NCBI GenBank assembly: GCA_973895155.1
Contig: OZ316891.1
Location: forward strand, 31,310,001-31,374,000
Source of the DNA: Marsupella aquatica
Lineage: Eukaryota > Marchantiophyta
Direction of reading: 5' to 3'
DNA: 64,000 bases
Under the pieces are notes generated by a model. It made no database searches and was not told the origin of the DNA. It saw only the letters and a list, made by a program, of their open reading frames with translations. Below, piece by piece: positions 1 to 11,790 of this stretch. Position numbers and translations under genes: made by a program. The number at the start of each line of letters is the position of its first letter. Position 1 is the stretch's first letter.

Positions 1-258
1 TGTACAACAAAATACATGGTCTTAAATTATTGTGAGGAAGACTCTTAAAGAGCTTGGTGGAAATAAGTGTTTTAAAATTTAAAACAGTTTAATATGTGAG
101 TGTCATCATATAATTGGTGTCATACAAATATATTTAATGAAAGTTATCGAGGGGGTCAAAACTAACCCAAACCTTTGCACATGATGTACAACCCACCAGT
201 ATTGACCCCCCAAAAAGTCCATTGTAGAATAAGTTTCAAAGGAAATTGCAAAGCATAA
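1..258. other. Left-edge intergenic DNA, no gene seen
   Basis: AT-rich sequence with no coding signal that I recognise. It ends in the TAA that is the left target duplication of the MITE starting at 259. Confidence 0.5.
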
Positions 259-620
259 GGGCCACTTTACAAGACGGGCGCGGCAATTTAGTTCCTCTTT
301 TTTCATGATCGAATCGATCACAACCGTTGTTTCAGCCTGCCCGGGCGCTCCTTGCTTTAGAAGACTGGCGCGGCAAGTTGAGCTGCGGGAATAACCGAAC
401 CTGCATTCTGGTATGGATCAGCTCTGGCCAGCCGGCTTGGGACTCTCATCCGGGCGCTAGACTATTGGACCTCTGGAGGTGCGAAAATGGGCAGCCCGCT
501 TCCTCCTAGGATTCCTGCCTTGGATTGGTCTAGAGTCCTACCGTACCACTAAGAGTTGGGCTCTGTTACAGCCCTGGTAGAAAGCACTCAAATTGCCGCG
601 CCCGTCTTGTAAAGTGGCCC
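259..620. mobile_element. PIF/Harbinger-like MITE with perfect 31-bp terminal inverted repeats
   Basis: The left end (259-289, beginning GGGCCACTTTACAAGACGGG) is the exact reverse complement of the right end (590-620), giving 31-bp perfect terminal inverted repeats around a 362-bp element. It is flanked by the trinucleotide TAA on both sides (256-258 and 621-623). A 3-bp TAA/TTA target duplication and GG-initial inverted repeats are hallmarks of PIF/Harbinger transposons and their Tourist-type MITEs. There is no transposase, so it is non-autonomous. A partial copy of the terminal motif (GGCGCGGCAA) lies internally near 367. Perfect repeats suggest recent insertion. The superfamily assignment rests on the target duplication and is less certain than the element itself. 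Confidence 0.85.
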
Positions 621-623
621 TAA

Positions 624-2479
624 GGTAGGTGCACTGCTTCTTTCCAGTAGTGCTTGATGGGACCCCTGGCAGAAAGTTTTTACTTTATAAAACCCTTCGA
701 AGGTATTGTAACCAACTAGGATTCCTTTTGACAGTTTTGGCTCAGAAGTTCTTGTAGCAGTTCCTATAATGAGGTTTTTTTTGTTTTGTTTTGTTTTAAA
801 TGAAACCCGCAAAAACCCACGGGAAGGGGGGCCCAACAGGGCACCTATAATGAGGTTTTGTTTGATATTGTGACCGAAAATAGCTACTCTAAACTTTATG
901 GTGAACCGTGCCTAAACCACGAACTGCAAGGTCGGAATCAAGGTCCAACCTTGAACAGTCGATACATGGTTGGGGGAATGACAAAATAGTGGCTGCCACC
1001 GCCCAAATTGCGATGTAACTTAAGTGAAGACAATATGGTTAATATCTTTTGGTTTAAATTTTTAACATATCACGATTTTCACTAGGTTTACTGTCATGCA
1101 AGCTACCCAAGGTGTTTCTGATGTATTTTTTGGTGCAACTGTCCATCAATGCGTGCATAGCAGAAGGGAGTTTGCATCCAACAACATGAGGGACGTGATA
1201 CAACTCGACAAGGTGCAATAGTTGTTTATGATGTAAAGACAGGTGGAATATCAAGACTTCTAATTCCATGTGTGGATCAAATGTTCATGACTATTCTTCT
1301 GTCAAAACATGATCTCAAGCTCACAATGTAACATATTTCTCTTGACAATTTGTCTTACTTTATACTAGGCAGAAACCTCAGGATGCAAAGCCATCTTATA
1401 GTGGCAACTTTTTGCTCACTGAAAAATACGTTTAAATGATCATGAAGAAGGGAAATTCCAGATGGCATGGAAATCCACGACAAAACAATGATAGTCCCTA
1501 AAAATGATCTGAAGACATAAACCATAGTCTTCACCAAACGATAAGAAGAAATTGCATTGGGCGACTCTGACCACAAACAGAGCAACTTGGTAAACCATAG
1601 AACTAAACCGCCCATGATGTGTAGGCTGAGGCCAAAAATTGTGTAATTCCTCCATTTAAAAGAACAATGCAAGGCTCATTAAGAGAGGTCCTAACAGGTA
1701 ACAAAACTTTCATAGGGGTCCTAGTAGTTAACAAAACCTTCATAGGGGCCTATCACATAAAAAAGTCCTGTCAGTGTCCATCAAGCATATACCACTTCTC
1801 TTGGACATGTAACCAGTTCTCTTCTTTTGGGAATTTTGGGAAACCTGTGGAAAGCAACAAGTCAACAAACTTAGACAGTGTCTTAAGTTCCCAAATAGTG
1901 TCACTCAGAAAATCCAATTGTAACAGGAGAATCCATGGTGAGCCTGAGTCACCACATGACATGGAAATCTCACAGCTCAAAGCTGAGTTTAGTATATTGC
2001 TATTGATTGACTGACACACTCTAAACAACATGTCTCCAAGATGACAAACTGCAGGTCCCTTTTTTGCCTTGAAACTCATTTTGAATTCCATCCAAAAGAC
2101 AGCATACTTGCAGGTCCCTTTGCACATAGTCTTATTGGAACTAAATCAAATTCCTCATTGGGACCCTCCCTGGGCTTCTTTCCCCCTCCTGTATAGGGTT
2201 TCTTGTAGCCAGTTTGATGTTTTTTGTTTTCTTGTTCTTTGGTATATTATATACACTCATTATTGTAGTTCTCTAATTCTAAATTCCTGTCATCCTAGTC
2301 ACCTAGTGCAACCTTACGTTTTGATAGACTTTAGGTATATCCCAGCGAAACCTTTCCAATGGAGGTGTCATCCCAGCTCCTAGCTGGCAAATCATAAAAA
2401 TGGAAGAAAAAGAGATGTCCATATGTACACGTTTAATAAATTATTTCGCCGAAGGTTGGCTGGATGGCTCCTGCCTCCA
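624..2479. other. Intergenic, no gene recognised
   Basis: Both strands hold only short open frames without domain similarity that I recognise. A direct repeat CCTATAATGAGGTTTT occurs near 762 and again near 845, bracketing a T-rich and G-rich stretch, which may mark a small old insertion. Confidence 0.4.
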
Positions 2480-3180
2480 GGATTTTAGGGGACATTTTTA
2501 TTGCCTGCGAAGAAAAGCCAGGAGAATCTCCCGCAAAGACCGGAACATGTGGGCCACCATATGACTTCTTCGGAACGCGAGATGCGACCGCTGCTGGTCT
2601 ACTGCCATCGGCGGACCGGGCAGTCGGGCAGTAGGGCAGCACGAAACTTTGTCTCGCAAACAAGACAGCGCAACGTGGCCGCTTCTCGCTAGTGGCCTTG
2701 TCGCTTTCTTCGGCTGCTGTCCGCGGTTAGCTGATAACATTCTCGGTGCTTCCGCGGCTCCGCGTGACGGGACTCGCCGACCGTGAAGTACAAAAGGAGG
2801 ACACGGACGGGCAGGTCCGGGCAGGTCCGGGCAGGCGCAACGGGACTATCGGGCAGCGCTCGCCGTCTGCAATCTGCATGCACTCCGGGTCCGGGACTGA
2901 AAGAAATAGACGCCCCATTAGTGGGTCAGGTAGACGGTCAGATCCGCGCAGGCTTGGTGAAACGGAAGGCTGAGATTGGCCCAGGTGGGTGAGTCTGGGA
3001 TCGGCGATGTTCCCGGCGGTCTTCGGGCAGCAACGGGGTCGACTGTGACAGGGGAACTCCGGTACAGTACGTTTTTGTCCTCGCGACCGAGCAGGCTGGC
3101 AGGGCGTGTGTGGGCCAGTTGGGCTGCGCTGACCACGGTCCTTAACCACAGTTACAAGTGGTGGAGGCCTTGACGATTCT
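2480..3180. other. GC-rich island without an identifiable gene
   Basis: The base composition rises sharply against the AT-rich flanks, CpG is frequent, and overlapping frames are open on both strands, as expected from composition alone. A short direct repeat of GCAGGTCCGG occurs around 2812-2832. No reading frame shows a family I recognise. It could be a promoter or CpG island of an unannotated transcript, or a fragment of a GC-rich element. Confidence 0.4.
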
Positions 3181-4560
3181 GTACACCGCTGTACGTCACA
3201 CACGTTTCATACGTCCGTACGTATTTCTTTTGCCCTTTTGTCCTAGCCATACTTCCAAGCTTCATCCTTATCCTTAATGTCTATGTGGCGTGCATATAGT
3301 CTGAGATTACGAGACAGACATGGTTGGGTCGTTGGATTGTTCGCTTGCAGTTTGTGGACTACAGTACCTATGCCTATTCCGGTACTGTAGTAAGTTGTAA
3401 CCTGGTCCACACAAAATTTAGGGCTTGGTGAGAGTTACATATAAGGTAATAAGGGTCTGGGCAAGGGTTATTAGGCAGGCAGGGGCTTTTAGTTTGTAAC
3501 CTTGGGACCAGAAAACTAATAAAATATAAACCAATAAAATCTAACCAACTAACCAACAGTAGCCAGGAAGCTTCTATGAGCATTTTTGGGGCAGATTTCA
3601 CACTCAAAGCCCATACCATCTTTGTATCATCATGTAAATGCTACATGGGAAAAGTAGCTGATGGCCAATTGCCACGCAATAAATTATGCAAATACCAAAG
3701 ACATCCAGAAATGGTTACACATGGGTAACCTGTATTTTGTACTGCACTTAGTGGACCAATCAAAGAACAAATACATGATTGTGTATTGGAAAAATAGGAA
3801 AAGCAAAAAACTTACTTAATATAAAGCAGTAAGACAAATCAAATGCAATCTTTTGTGTACAAGTGCCTTGCGTATAGTGGAGCCAAATCATACAGTAGCT
3901 AATATTATAGCAAACATAAGAAGCGTTTATTGATCAATATAATAGACGATTACACAAAGTAGTTTATTCTCTAATCCAATTGAATCATGAAATACAAGGG
4001 ATCTGACTTGTGTAACCTAACAACACATAAGAGTAAGTACATGAACTATTTCCAATGCACTTATTGGGTAATGCAATGCTACCCATGTGTATAATTATTG
4101 GAAATTGATATGTCATGCACTTATATATAATATATTAGGGCATCAAACCTCAAAATTTGATGGACCTTAACTTAATGTTAAATTTATGGGCAGGAAAAAT
4201 GATGAAATATCAAAGTCATTATCCTCTAACTTTTTGCCATAAGAATTGGTCATGTGCCTTGACCATATCACTTTGGCCAGTGGAAAGAAATAGACAACTC
4301 TACCAAAACACTATGGCCGTCTGTTTATGGAACTCTTGAGTTTTTGAGATGCCCTGATGCATGCCATGGATAAGTGCCAGTTTATTAAGTTTGTGTGTGG
4401 AACCTGCACTACAAAACCAAGTAACAAATACTGCCAACTTACTATCTAACAACCATTGCCACTCCCCCGGCAGCCGAAGGTTCTCAGCAGATACGGAGGG
4501 CGACGATAAGTTAGCACCGGTACTGTAAAATAAGAGGCCCAACGTTCCATCCGACCGAGC
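3181..4560. other. AT-rich intergenic, no gene recognised
   Basis: Low-GC sequence with many stops in all frames. No repeat, RNA gene or coding exon could be supported. Confidence 0.4.
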
Positions 4561-5859
4561 CTACTACTACTACTACTAGTCAGCTACGTAGGGCAGCTGC
4601 CAGCCGGGCAACGTACGGTACAAAGGAAGTACAGTAGTCAGTGCGGCGTTGCGGGCAACGGGCAGGAAGGGCAGGAGGGGCAGGATGGTGCGCGAGGAGG
4701 AGGGCGGAGCAGAGCGACTGACCGAGGACTCGAGGAGGGAGAGCCGTTCTTGTAGCGGAAAGCGACAAGCGGGTGGAACTGTTCATCGCAAGAAAGTGGT
4801 GTAAAGCGGAACGCGCAATAATACGATAGGACGGTCTCGCGGACGCGCTTCGTCTGTTAGAACGAGCGGAGTGCGGTTGGGAAGGGAAAATTGTTGTCCG
4901 CGTGCCGTCAACGAAAATTTGTCGGCTTACGGTCGACGCGTGGGACGACTAACGCGGTGGAGCAGCATCAGCATCGACACGATTATTACACAGCTATATG
5001 CTTTGGGCGAAGCGCGCCGCGGTCCTGAGATTATTGTCGAACAAGAAGGAAGGGAGGTCGAAAGGGTGTCCCCTGTGGTGCTGTTTCTTCGCCAAGAACG
5101 AAAGCAAGCAACAAAGAAACTGAGGAAATTTGTTGACGCTTTCTGTGTGTAGCAAAGCAAGTTCGTTTACAGTTTTTGTAGTCTGTATTGCGCCGTGCGC
5201 GGTCGCAGATCTATCGATCGAAAGAAAAGTAGGATTGGTCGAAGAGAGCGTGGATAGCAGACTCAAGCAGATTCATTGAGAGAACGAAGATCGATCGAAG
5301 GAGGACAGGAAAAGAGTGTCGATTAACGAGAAGTGGATCGGTCCCAAGAAGGGCGGAGGAAGTCCCGATCTAGGCGAGGTGGATCGATCGAACGAGAGGC
5401 AGATCGGTGATCGAGTGAAGGAAAATTGTTCGAGGAAGAGAGGGTCAAAGGAAGGAAGCGAAGATCCTGATCGATCGTACAGAGAGAAGAATCGAGGTGG
5501 GAAGGTGGCAAGGTATCACCGTTTCGGATGTCTGAGACGCGGAGGCAGTGAGGGCAATATCCCAATGTCAACCAGATCCCTGGTGAGAGAGAAAAGTGGA
5601 AGGTCTCTTTTGCGCCGAGAACGCACTTGTGTAGGGATCAGAGCGCCTGATTGTGTCTTCGATCCGTTGTGAAGTGCAGTCTGCGTCTAGGACGTTCTTC
5701 ATGACCACCTCGTGTTGTCAACTGAGAGATTAGAAGGATTGTTAGTTCGGCAACGTGCCATTCTACAGGATTCTGTTACGGTGGTACGCTGGATATCGAC
5801 TCCGGTGTACAGTTTGGTGGTGGTTGTAACGGGGTGGTAGAAGGCGCTGGAGATCCAAG
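4561..5859 (+). promoter_or_regulatory. Probable promoter and long 5' leader of the PNRC-motif gene
   Basis: The sequence becomes GC-richer from about 4450, begins with a CTA trinucleotide run near 4561, and leads without another recognisable gene to the ATG at 5860. GATCGATCG occurs at 5289-5297, 5382-5390 and 5469-5477, and ATCGATCG at 5213-5220. The transcription start cannot be placed from sequence, and an intron in this leader is possible. Confidence 0.4.
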
Positions 5860-7713
5860 ATGGAAACGGTCGTCTTGCCAGCACAGGATCATCTTGCCCA
5901 AGAGAGGTATAGGCAGCAGGGCGGAGTTATGTCGGGTATGATCTACCCGCTTGGGGGTTTACCCCGCACAAGGAGGAAGGTGAGGTCGCCTAATCAGGTT
6001 TTCGTCGCCGCCTCGCTGCATTCGGGTATCACAAAGTCGTCCGACAAAAGTAATTTGCTTGTCGCCGATTCGAGGAGCGGGTTGGTATCTCAAATGGATA
6101 TGTCACTAGGTATCCTGCGTAGCGCTCCCTCATCGGCCTCGACTTCTCATCTCCCTCCCTCATCTGTATTGAAGACACCGCAGTATCGGCTTAACAATAC
6201 CACGCCGCACGGATTCATCTCACATGAATCCTCATCGAAGAAGCAGCAGCAGCAGCTTGCAGTATCTCTATCAACACATACAGCAGGAACCAATGGTATG
6301 TCAGTTTCCCCGAGGCACATATTGCGAACGAGGTCGGATGGCGTACTTGGTGAGTTGCTGCAACAGCAAGGCCCGAAGAAAGGCGTAGAGGACAGAAAAA
6401 AAGCCCTGGAGAAGGGTGTTGAAAGTTCGAAGAACTCCGAGAAGAACGTGGAGAAGTCGTCAGATAGGAGGAAGGGCCTCGACAGGAGGCCTGTGGAGAA
6501 GAAGCCTGTCGCCGTGACCAACACCAGCCAGGGGGACAAGAGTAGCACCGTCCATAAGAAAGTAGGTGTGATTACGATCCTACAAAGACCTCAAACGAGG
6601 GAAGCAGCCGCTGAGAATATTGCCCTGTTCACCGGTAGGCCAGTCGAAGCTGTCACCAAGCAGATCCTCAAGCCTGCGCAGGTGATATCACAACATCATG
6701 TCGAACAGACTGCGGTAGAAGTCGGGTTGGTGAAAGGTTTGGAGGTCAGCGGGAAAGATGGAGAGATCGATCATGTGCATTCTAGGAGCTCGAGGAATGT
6801 ATCTCCGAAGAGCGCAACGAAAAAGAAGCCGTCACGCGATTTCTCTGGCAAAGCTGCGTCACGGGCTGCAGCAGCAGAAGTTGCACAAGTGGAGTCACGA
6901 AGAACTCAAGACGTTGAACTCCGTGGAGAGGCAAGAAGACCGAAAACTGCGCTACAGCTGGTAGATAGTGCTTCAGTGGACCGGCGGAGGTCTGACAATA
7001 CTGAGCGCCATTCTGATGAGAACAAAAGAGCTGTGGAGCTGGATGCCTTTGAGGCAGGTGTCGATGAGTTAATTAAGAGTTTTGATAATGAGCTCAATTC
7101 AGGCCATGTTTCAACATCAAGCGTGGATCAGATTGTTTCCAGTTGGTCTAATGACGAAGTGGCTACCATTCCTGGAGTTCTCCATCGGGTGTCGAGTGAC
7201 TCGATAGTTGGAGAGATCGCGCAAGCATTTGGTAGGCAAGGTGTGATAAGCCGAAGTGGCAGCTTCCGAGATGCGTCTCGTAGTAATGACAACAGTGCAG
7301 AACTCTTTTTCTTGCCATCATCCCCACCGAAGCCCTCTGAGAGATGGGCTGGTCCTGCCTACACGAATTCCCCCCCTCCTAGTACTCTTCCCTTCCCCAC
7401 GTTCCCCCTTCAGCGCGTGAAGACCTCTATGACGGAGGTCACCCTGGCGGAGGTGGTTCTGAGGGGACCTCAGGATACAAACTTGGAGACACTGTCTTCC
7501 TCCGATCCTTCTTCTCCCACTCGGGTGGCGTCTTTGTTGTTCTCGGCCACCGCGATGCAGTCGCCCTTTGTGGACCCATCATCTGCGACTAAGGATCTGA
7601 GAAGGATATTAAATCTGAACGTGGAGAATAGTTTTGATGTCAGCGCGGAGTGGAGCGAAGGCGGTGTGGAGTCAGCTACTCAGAGCTTGAAGAGGATGCT
7701 GCAGCTAGGATGA
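5860..7713 (+). CDS. PNRC/EDC1-motif protein, candidate mRNA-decapping cofactor (617 aa)
   Basis: This is an intronless 617-residue frame from an ATG at 5860 to TGA at 7711-7713. A second in-frame ATG encodes residue 24. Most of the protein looks disordered: Ser/Thr-rich, a Gln run near 129-132, and a Lys/Glu/Arg-rich charged stretch at about 173-215. The diagnostic part is residues about 495-519, which contain WAGPAY, SPPPS and LPFPTF. That matches the aromatic-Ala-Gly plus SPPPS-LP-P-F pattern of the PNRC/EDC1 motif, which in fungi and animals docks on DCP1/DCP2 and stimulates decapping. Two short leucine-rich repeats close the protein, TKDLRRILNLN (577-587) and TQSLKRMLQLG (607-617), the second ending at the stop. 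The motif is seen directly. A decapping role in plants is inference, and a nuclear-receptor role as in animals is not expected. Confidence 0.72.
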   Translation: METVVLPAQDHLAQERYRQQGGVMSGMIYPLGGLPRTRRKVRSPNQVFVAASLHSGITKSSDKSNLLVADSRSGLVSQMDMSLGILRSAPSSASTSHLPPSSVLKTPQYRLNNTTPHGFISHESSSKKQQQQLAVSLSTHTAGTNGMSVSPRHILRTRSDGVLGELLQQQGPKKGVEDRKKALEKGVESSKNSEKNVEKSSDRRKGLDRRPVEKKPVAVTNTSQGDKSSTVHKKVGVITILQRPQTREAAAENIALFTGRPVEAVTKQILKPAQVISQHHVEQTAVEVGLVKGLEVSGKDGEIDHVHSRSSRNVSPKSATKKKPSRDFSGKAASRAAAAEVAQVESRRTQDVELRGEARRPKTALQLVDSASVDRRRSDNTERHSDENKRAVELDAFEAGVDELIKSFDNELNSGHVSTSSVDQIVSSWSNDEVATIPGVLHRVSSDSIVGEIAQAFGRQGVISRSGSFRDASRSNDNSAELFFLPSSPPKPSERWAGPAYTNSPPPSTLPFPTFPLQRVKTSMTEVTLAEVVLRGPQDTNLETLSSSDPSSPTRVASLLFSATAMQSPFVDPSSATKDLRRILNLNVENSFDVSAEWSEGGVESATQSLKRMLQLG

Positions 7714-10590
7714 CGAGGAGGCGCCGCCTAGGTGCTTTTCAGTTAGGGTATAACATATTCACCCTGTGTAGATTCTGGTTCTATTTGGCCCGAAAGCGTA
7801 CGCTTCTTGAGGTCACAGGTTGTAAAGTAGGTGGTATGTGTATAGTTCGTAAGAGGGAAGCACTTGGTGTCAGGCTTGGTTGCCACCCGTTGTGAAGCTT
7901 CATCGGGAAACAATGGCACCTCCTATCCCAATTTTGAAGATATCGCCTGGGCGTCGGAGCTAGCGGAGCCGTGTATAGTGATGTTTGCTGAATTAATCCC
8001 TTGGAGGGATTGATGACGAGCTTGCATGATGGATAAAGTTGGGTGTGTTCGTTTGAAGACAACAGCTCCGACGTGCTTGGTGTGGTCTTTCACGGAAAGG
8101 CGCATCAGGTAGGTCCTGCGGCATCGAAAGAAGTTTACGATATGAGTCTCTGCTAAGAAGGACTGGTAGTCTGGGCGAAGTCTGGAAACCGGTTGAGGAG
8201 AGATATCCTGGCGTTGTAAGTACGTGAAGATATGGTGTGACATTGATTGTAGGTCGATTGGTGGCAAAGTGTTTAGGTCAGGTAGGCGGATGCAATTTTA
8301 TCAATTTTTCTCTCCCGTAATCGGAGATCTTTTGAACCCCTGGTGGGGTTGACAGAGTTAGGATCTCTCTCCTTGTATCATACTCTGGTGTATCTAGCTC
8401 CTACTTAGATAGAACAGGTATTGTATTCTCGAATAAAAGGTGATAGCTGCATCTGAAACCAACGACTTCACGAATGGAAGTCTGCGCCAAAGGTGCTCTA
8501 CAGTGTTAACGGTTTTGGTGATCCAAAGCTTGAGGTTGTCTGCTGAGTGCAGGCGCCGCGGTGCCGAATGTTTCCTTGGGGAAACAATGGTCCAGTTAAG
8601 GCGTGGATGGGAACGTTGTAGAGGAAAGGAGAGGAAGACAACGATCTTGTGGTGGCACGTTTGTGTTCATTCAGCGATCTTGTCCCGGAAGGCGATTTTT
8701 TAAGCGCTCTTGCCCGGAAGCAGTTTGAGAAAGTCGAAAGCTTGAGTAGGATATTGTTGGACCGTTGCCAGACAGCAGCCTACTTTTTAATTGGTCTGCC
8801 GTCTCAAAAGAGGTATCAACGTGTCCTGAAAGCATAGATAGTCTTAAGGCAACCCGATTGCAAGGGACAGTCAGTGTTGGTAGATGTTGGGTATGTAGTT
8901 CAAGTCCGAGTTAGTGTTATACATGTTATGTTCGAGTGGCGGCGGTGTGCCGTCTGGGGTCATGGAAATTTTTGCGACCCTTTCAGAAGAGGACCGAAGT
9001 CTCTGAAACAGGACATTGAGTTGATCATATGAAAGTACGTGTTCTGTAAGGAAGTTGTGCTGGAGAAGGTGGCGATGGCAAAACATGTGAAATACCAGCC
9101 GAAAATTGTTCAGTTCTGCGGTGGGGGTCAAATTGAGGTGAACAACCGACCGAAATTGGTGTAGTTGCGCAGTGCGAGTCGTTCACAATGAGGCTTGTGA
9201 TCACGAAAAGGTATATGACAAGACTTATGAGGGGGAACTACTGCGAAATGGGCGATATTGTACGATCAGACATGAAGGAGGATGTCAGGGATTCTATTGA
9301 CACTGGGCTATGGCTTGCGGGCTTCTGAGGGAGGAGAGGAGATTCAATCTGTAGAGGATGGGAGTGATGTGATCAATCGTTGATGTGAGATCTTAAGAGT
9401 GCTCTGGACGGCCGTATTTGATTGGTCATTCGATGATACTATACTCCAGAGTTCGATTTGTCACTCACTACGGGAGGTCTCCTTCGATTATGCTCTGCAG
9501 AAGATCTAGAGACGGCACTTGAGAGGTGCGAGTTGGAAACTAACACTTTTGTACCGAATGAAACATCGGCTGTCTTCTGCGGAATGGAGCGTCATGTTTA
9601 CCCAGATAGCGGACTGCAGAAGTGGAGAACTGGAGAAGACGTAAGGAGATCAGTGTCTGTCATGTTTGTGCACGGGACCGTTGTACGTAAGAAGGTTGCC
9701 TTACTTTGTGGAGGGTGTAGAAGTTTGTGACACTGCCTTCTGCGGTGATAACAACGTGCGCATGTGTATGAAACTGGTTTATGAATAAAAGATGAAGTAT
9801 GAAGTTGTGGAATTGTTGCGATCTGTCTGATGGTTCTTCTGATAATCTGTTCCCACATGGTAGTGTCTGGAAAAGTTGCAGGTCGCCCGAAACAAACTCA
9901 GAAGGAGCAAGCTGAGGCCTCGAGTCTCAACCATCGGTCAAGTCGATAAAACTTAATTACTTTGCTCTAATTGGCTCTTATTATAATACTTTGACTTTGT
10001 TTCCGTGATGTATTGTCTACTTCCTGACGTCTATTTTGTGTGTTGGTAATGATGGAATTTTGTTTGAGGGTATGACACTATGACTCGTCTTTTGTGCTGA
10101 TGATTACTTCGTCAACAGATTTGGATGGTTGTGGATGTAAGGTGCCTCAGAAGTGAAGGCGGTGATCCTTATTAGCCGAACATCGTATCCCCCGAATTGT
10201 GTAGCCTGATTCCGAGTTTGTACAATGCTTTCCAGAGAAGGTTTGGTAGTGGTTGATACCTGTTCTGTGGTTCTATCCCTCCTTCCATGTTTAGAAGTGC
10301 ATCCTTTGGTTGTAGTGGCACAGCTGTCCATTTTCCTGGATTGTCTTCTGGGATGGTGTGCCATCCGTGTGGAGAAGTCTTCACCACTATAATGTCGAAC
10401 GGATAGAAGTATAGAACGCTTTCAACGAATCCATCTCGTAGTTTGCGCATCGTTAATGACCAGAATACCCGCACGGGAGAAAACCTGCCCTGGATTCTTG
10501 CTTTTGAATGAATTCAACGAGAGCAATAAACACTCATTTTTAAGGGTGGAAAAATACGGAATGATAGCATCTCCTACGGTTATTGGATTG
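7714..10590. other. 3' flank of the PNRC-motif gene and intergenic DNA
   Basis: The first part is probably 3' UTR: an AATAAA lies at 8432-8437, about 720 bases after the stop, and another AATAAA lies near 9784. From about 8440 to 10590 I see only short unsupported frames. Confidence 0.4.
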
Positions 10591-10599
10591 GTTTATTGG

Positions 10600-11790
10600 A
10601 GTCTATTGTAACGCGATGTTACCTAATCCAGTACGGCTAAACAAAAAAGGCAACCCCAATGCCATGTTTACCAAACCTATTAAAGCCAAACAAAAAAGGC
10701 AACCCCAATCGATTAGTGAAGGCATTCACTTTTGGCGTCCCTCAAAAAAGGCTATACCCCAATGGATGTCTATAAGCTATGTTTACTATACCTAGTAAAG
10801 CTAAACAAAAACATAACACAAAGAATTAGTGTAAGGTTATTCACTTTTGGCCTTCCTTGGTTTTTGGTGTGTACACGAGCTCAGAGCTCATATTCAGATA
10901 CAGCAGTTTATATGCAGTTCCATCAGAGCTCATATACAGATCCCGGTACAACAGCTTAGATGCAAATCCATCCTGTAACCAGAAGATCCAGATATGGCAG
11001 CTTATATGCAAATCCATCTTGTAACCAAAAGATCCAGATACAGATCCATCATAGCTCATATACCAAAAAACCAGTAAGCTTCACATGAGCTCAGCATCCA
11101 GATTCAGCAGATTATATGCAAATCCATCTTGTAACCAAAAGATCCAGATACAGCAGCTTATAAGCAGATCCACCACAACTCATATACCAAAAAACCAGTA
11201 AACTTCACATGAGCTCAGCATCCAGATACAGCAGCTTATATGCAAATCACATGAGCTCAGCATCCAGATACATCAGCTTATATGTAAATCACATAAGCTC
11301 AGCATCCAGATACAGCAGCTTATATGCAAATCCATCCGGTAACCAAAAAACCAGGAAACTTCACATGAGCTCAGCAGCTCATATACAGATTCAGATACAA
11401 CAGCTTATATGCAAATCCATCCCGTAACCAAAAACCAGGAAAGTTCACATGAGCAGCTCACTACAACAGCTCATATACAAATCCAGATACTGCAGCTTAT
11501 ATGCACATCCATCGCAGCTCATTTACAGATCCAGCAGCGTATATGCAAATCCATCCGGTAACCAAAAAACCGGGAAACTTCACTTATGGCCTTTAGCTCA
11601 TATGATCACTTTTAGGCCCGTTTTTTGGTTAGTGTATCTGTATATGAGCCACTATACATATCCAGACACACAGCTCATATGCACTAACCAAAAAACCACA
11701 AAGACTATTCACTTTTGGCCTTCAGCTCATATATAGATCTAGAAACCCCAAAACCAGGAAGGCTATTCACTTTTGGCCTGGTCACTGGAT
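10600..11790. repeat. Minisatellite field with units in both orientations
   Basis: Short motifs recur many times, including CAGCAGCTTATATGCAAATC, CATGAGCTCAGCATCCAGAT and AACCAAAAAACCAG. The reverse complement of the core appears near 11790-11810 (GTATATAAGCTGCTGTATAG). The phrase ATTCACTTTTGGC recurs near 10726, 10840, 11707 and 11767. Units are imperfect and vary in length. No coding gene is present; open frames here simply read the repeat. Confidence 0.75.

Noticed and set aside
2727-3203. 158-codon minus-strand open frame in the GC island
   Set aside because: Several frames on both strands are open at the same place, as GC-rich composition predicts. No domain or codon signal favours one.
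6147-6548. 133-codon antisense frame inside the PNRC-motif gene
   Set aside because: It is antisense to the charged Lys/Glu/Ser stretch and gives Phe/Leu/Ser-rich sequence, a known shadow of such regions.
10600-11790. CRISPR-like repeat spacing
   Set aside because: This is eukaryotic DNA. The repeats are imperfect, vary in length and orientation, and have no unique equal-length spacers.
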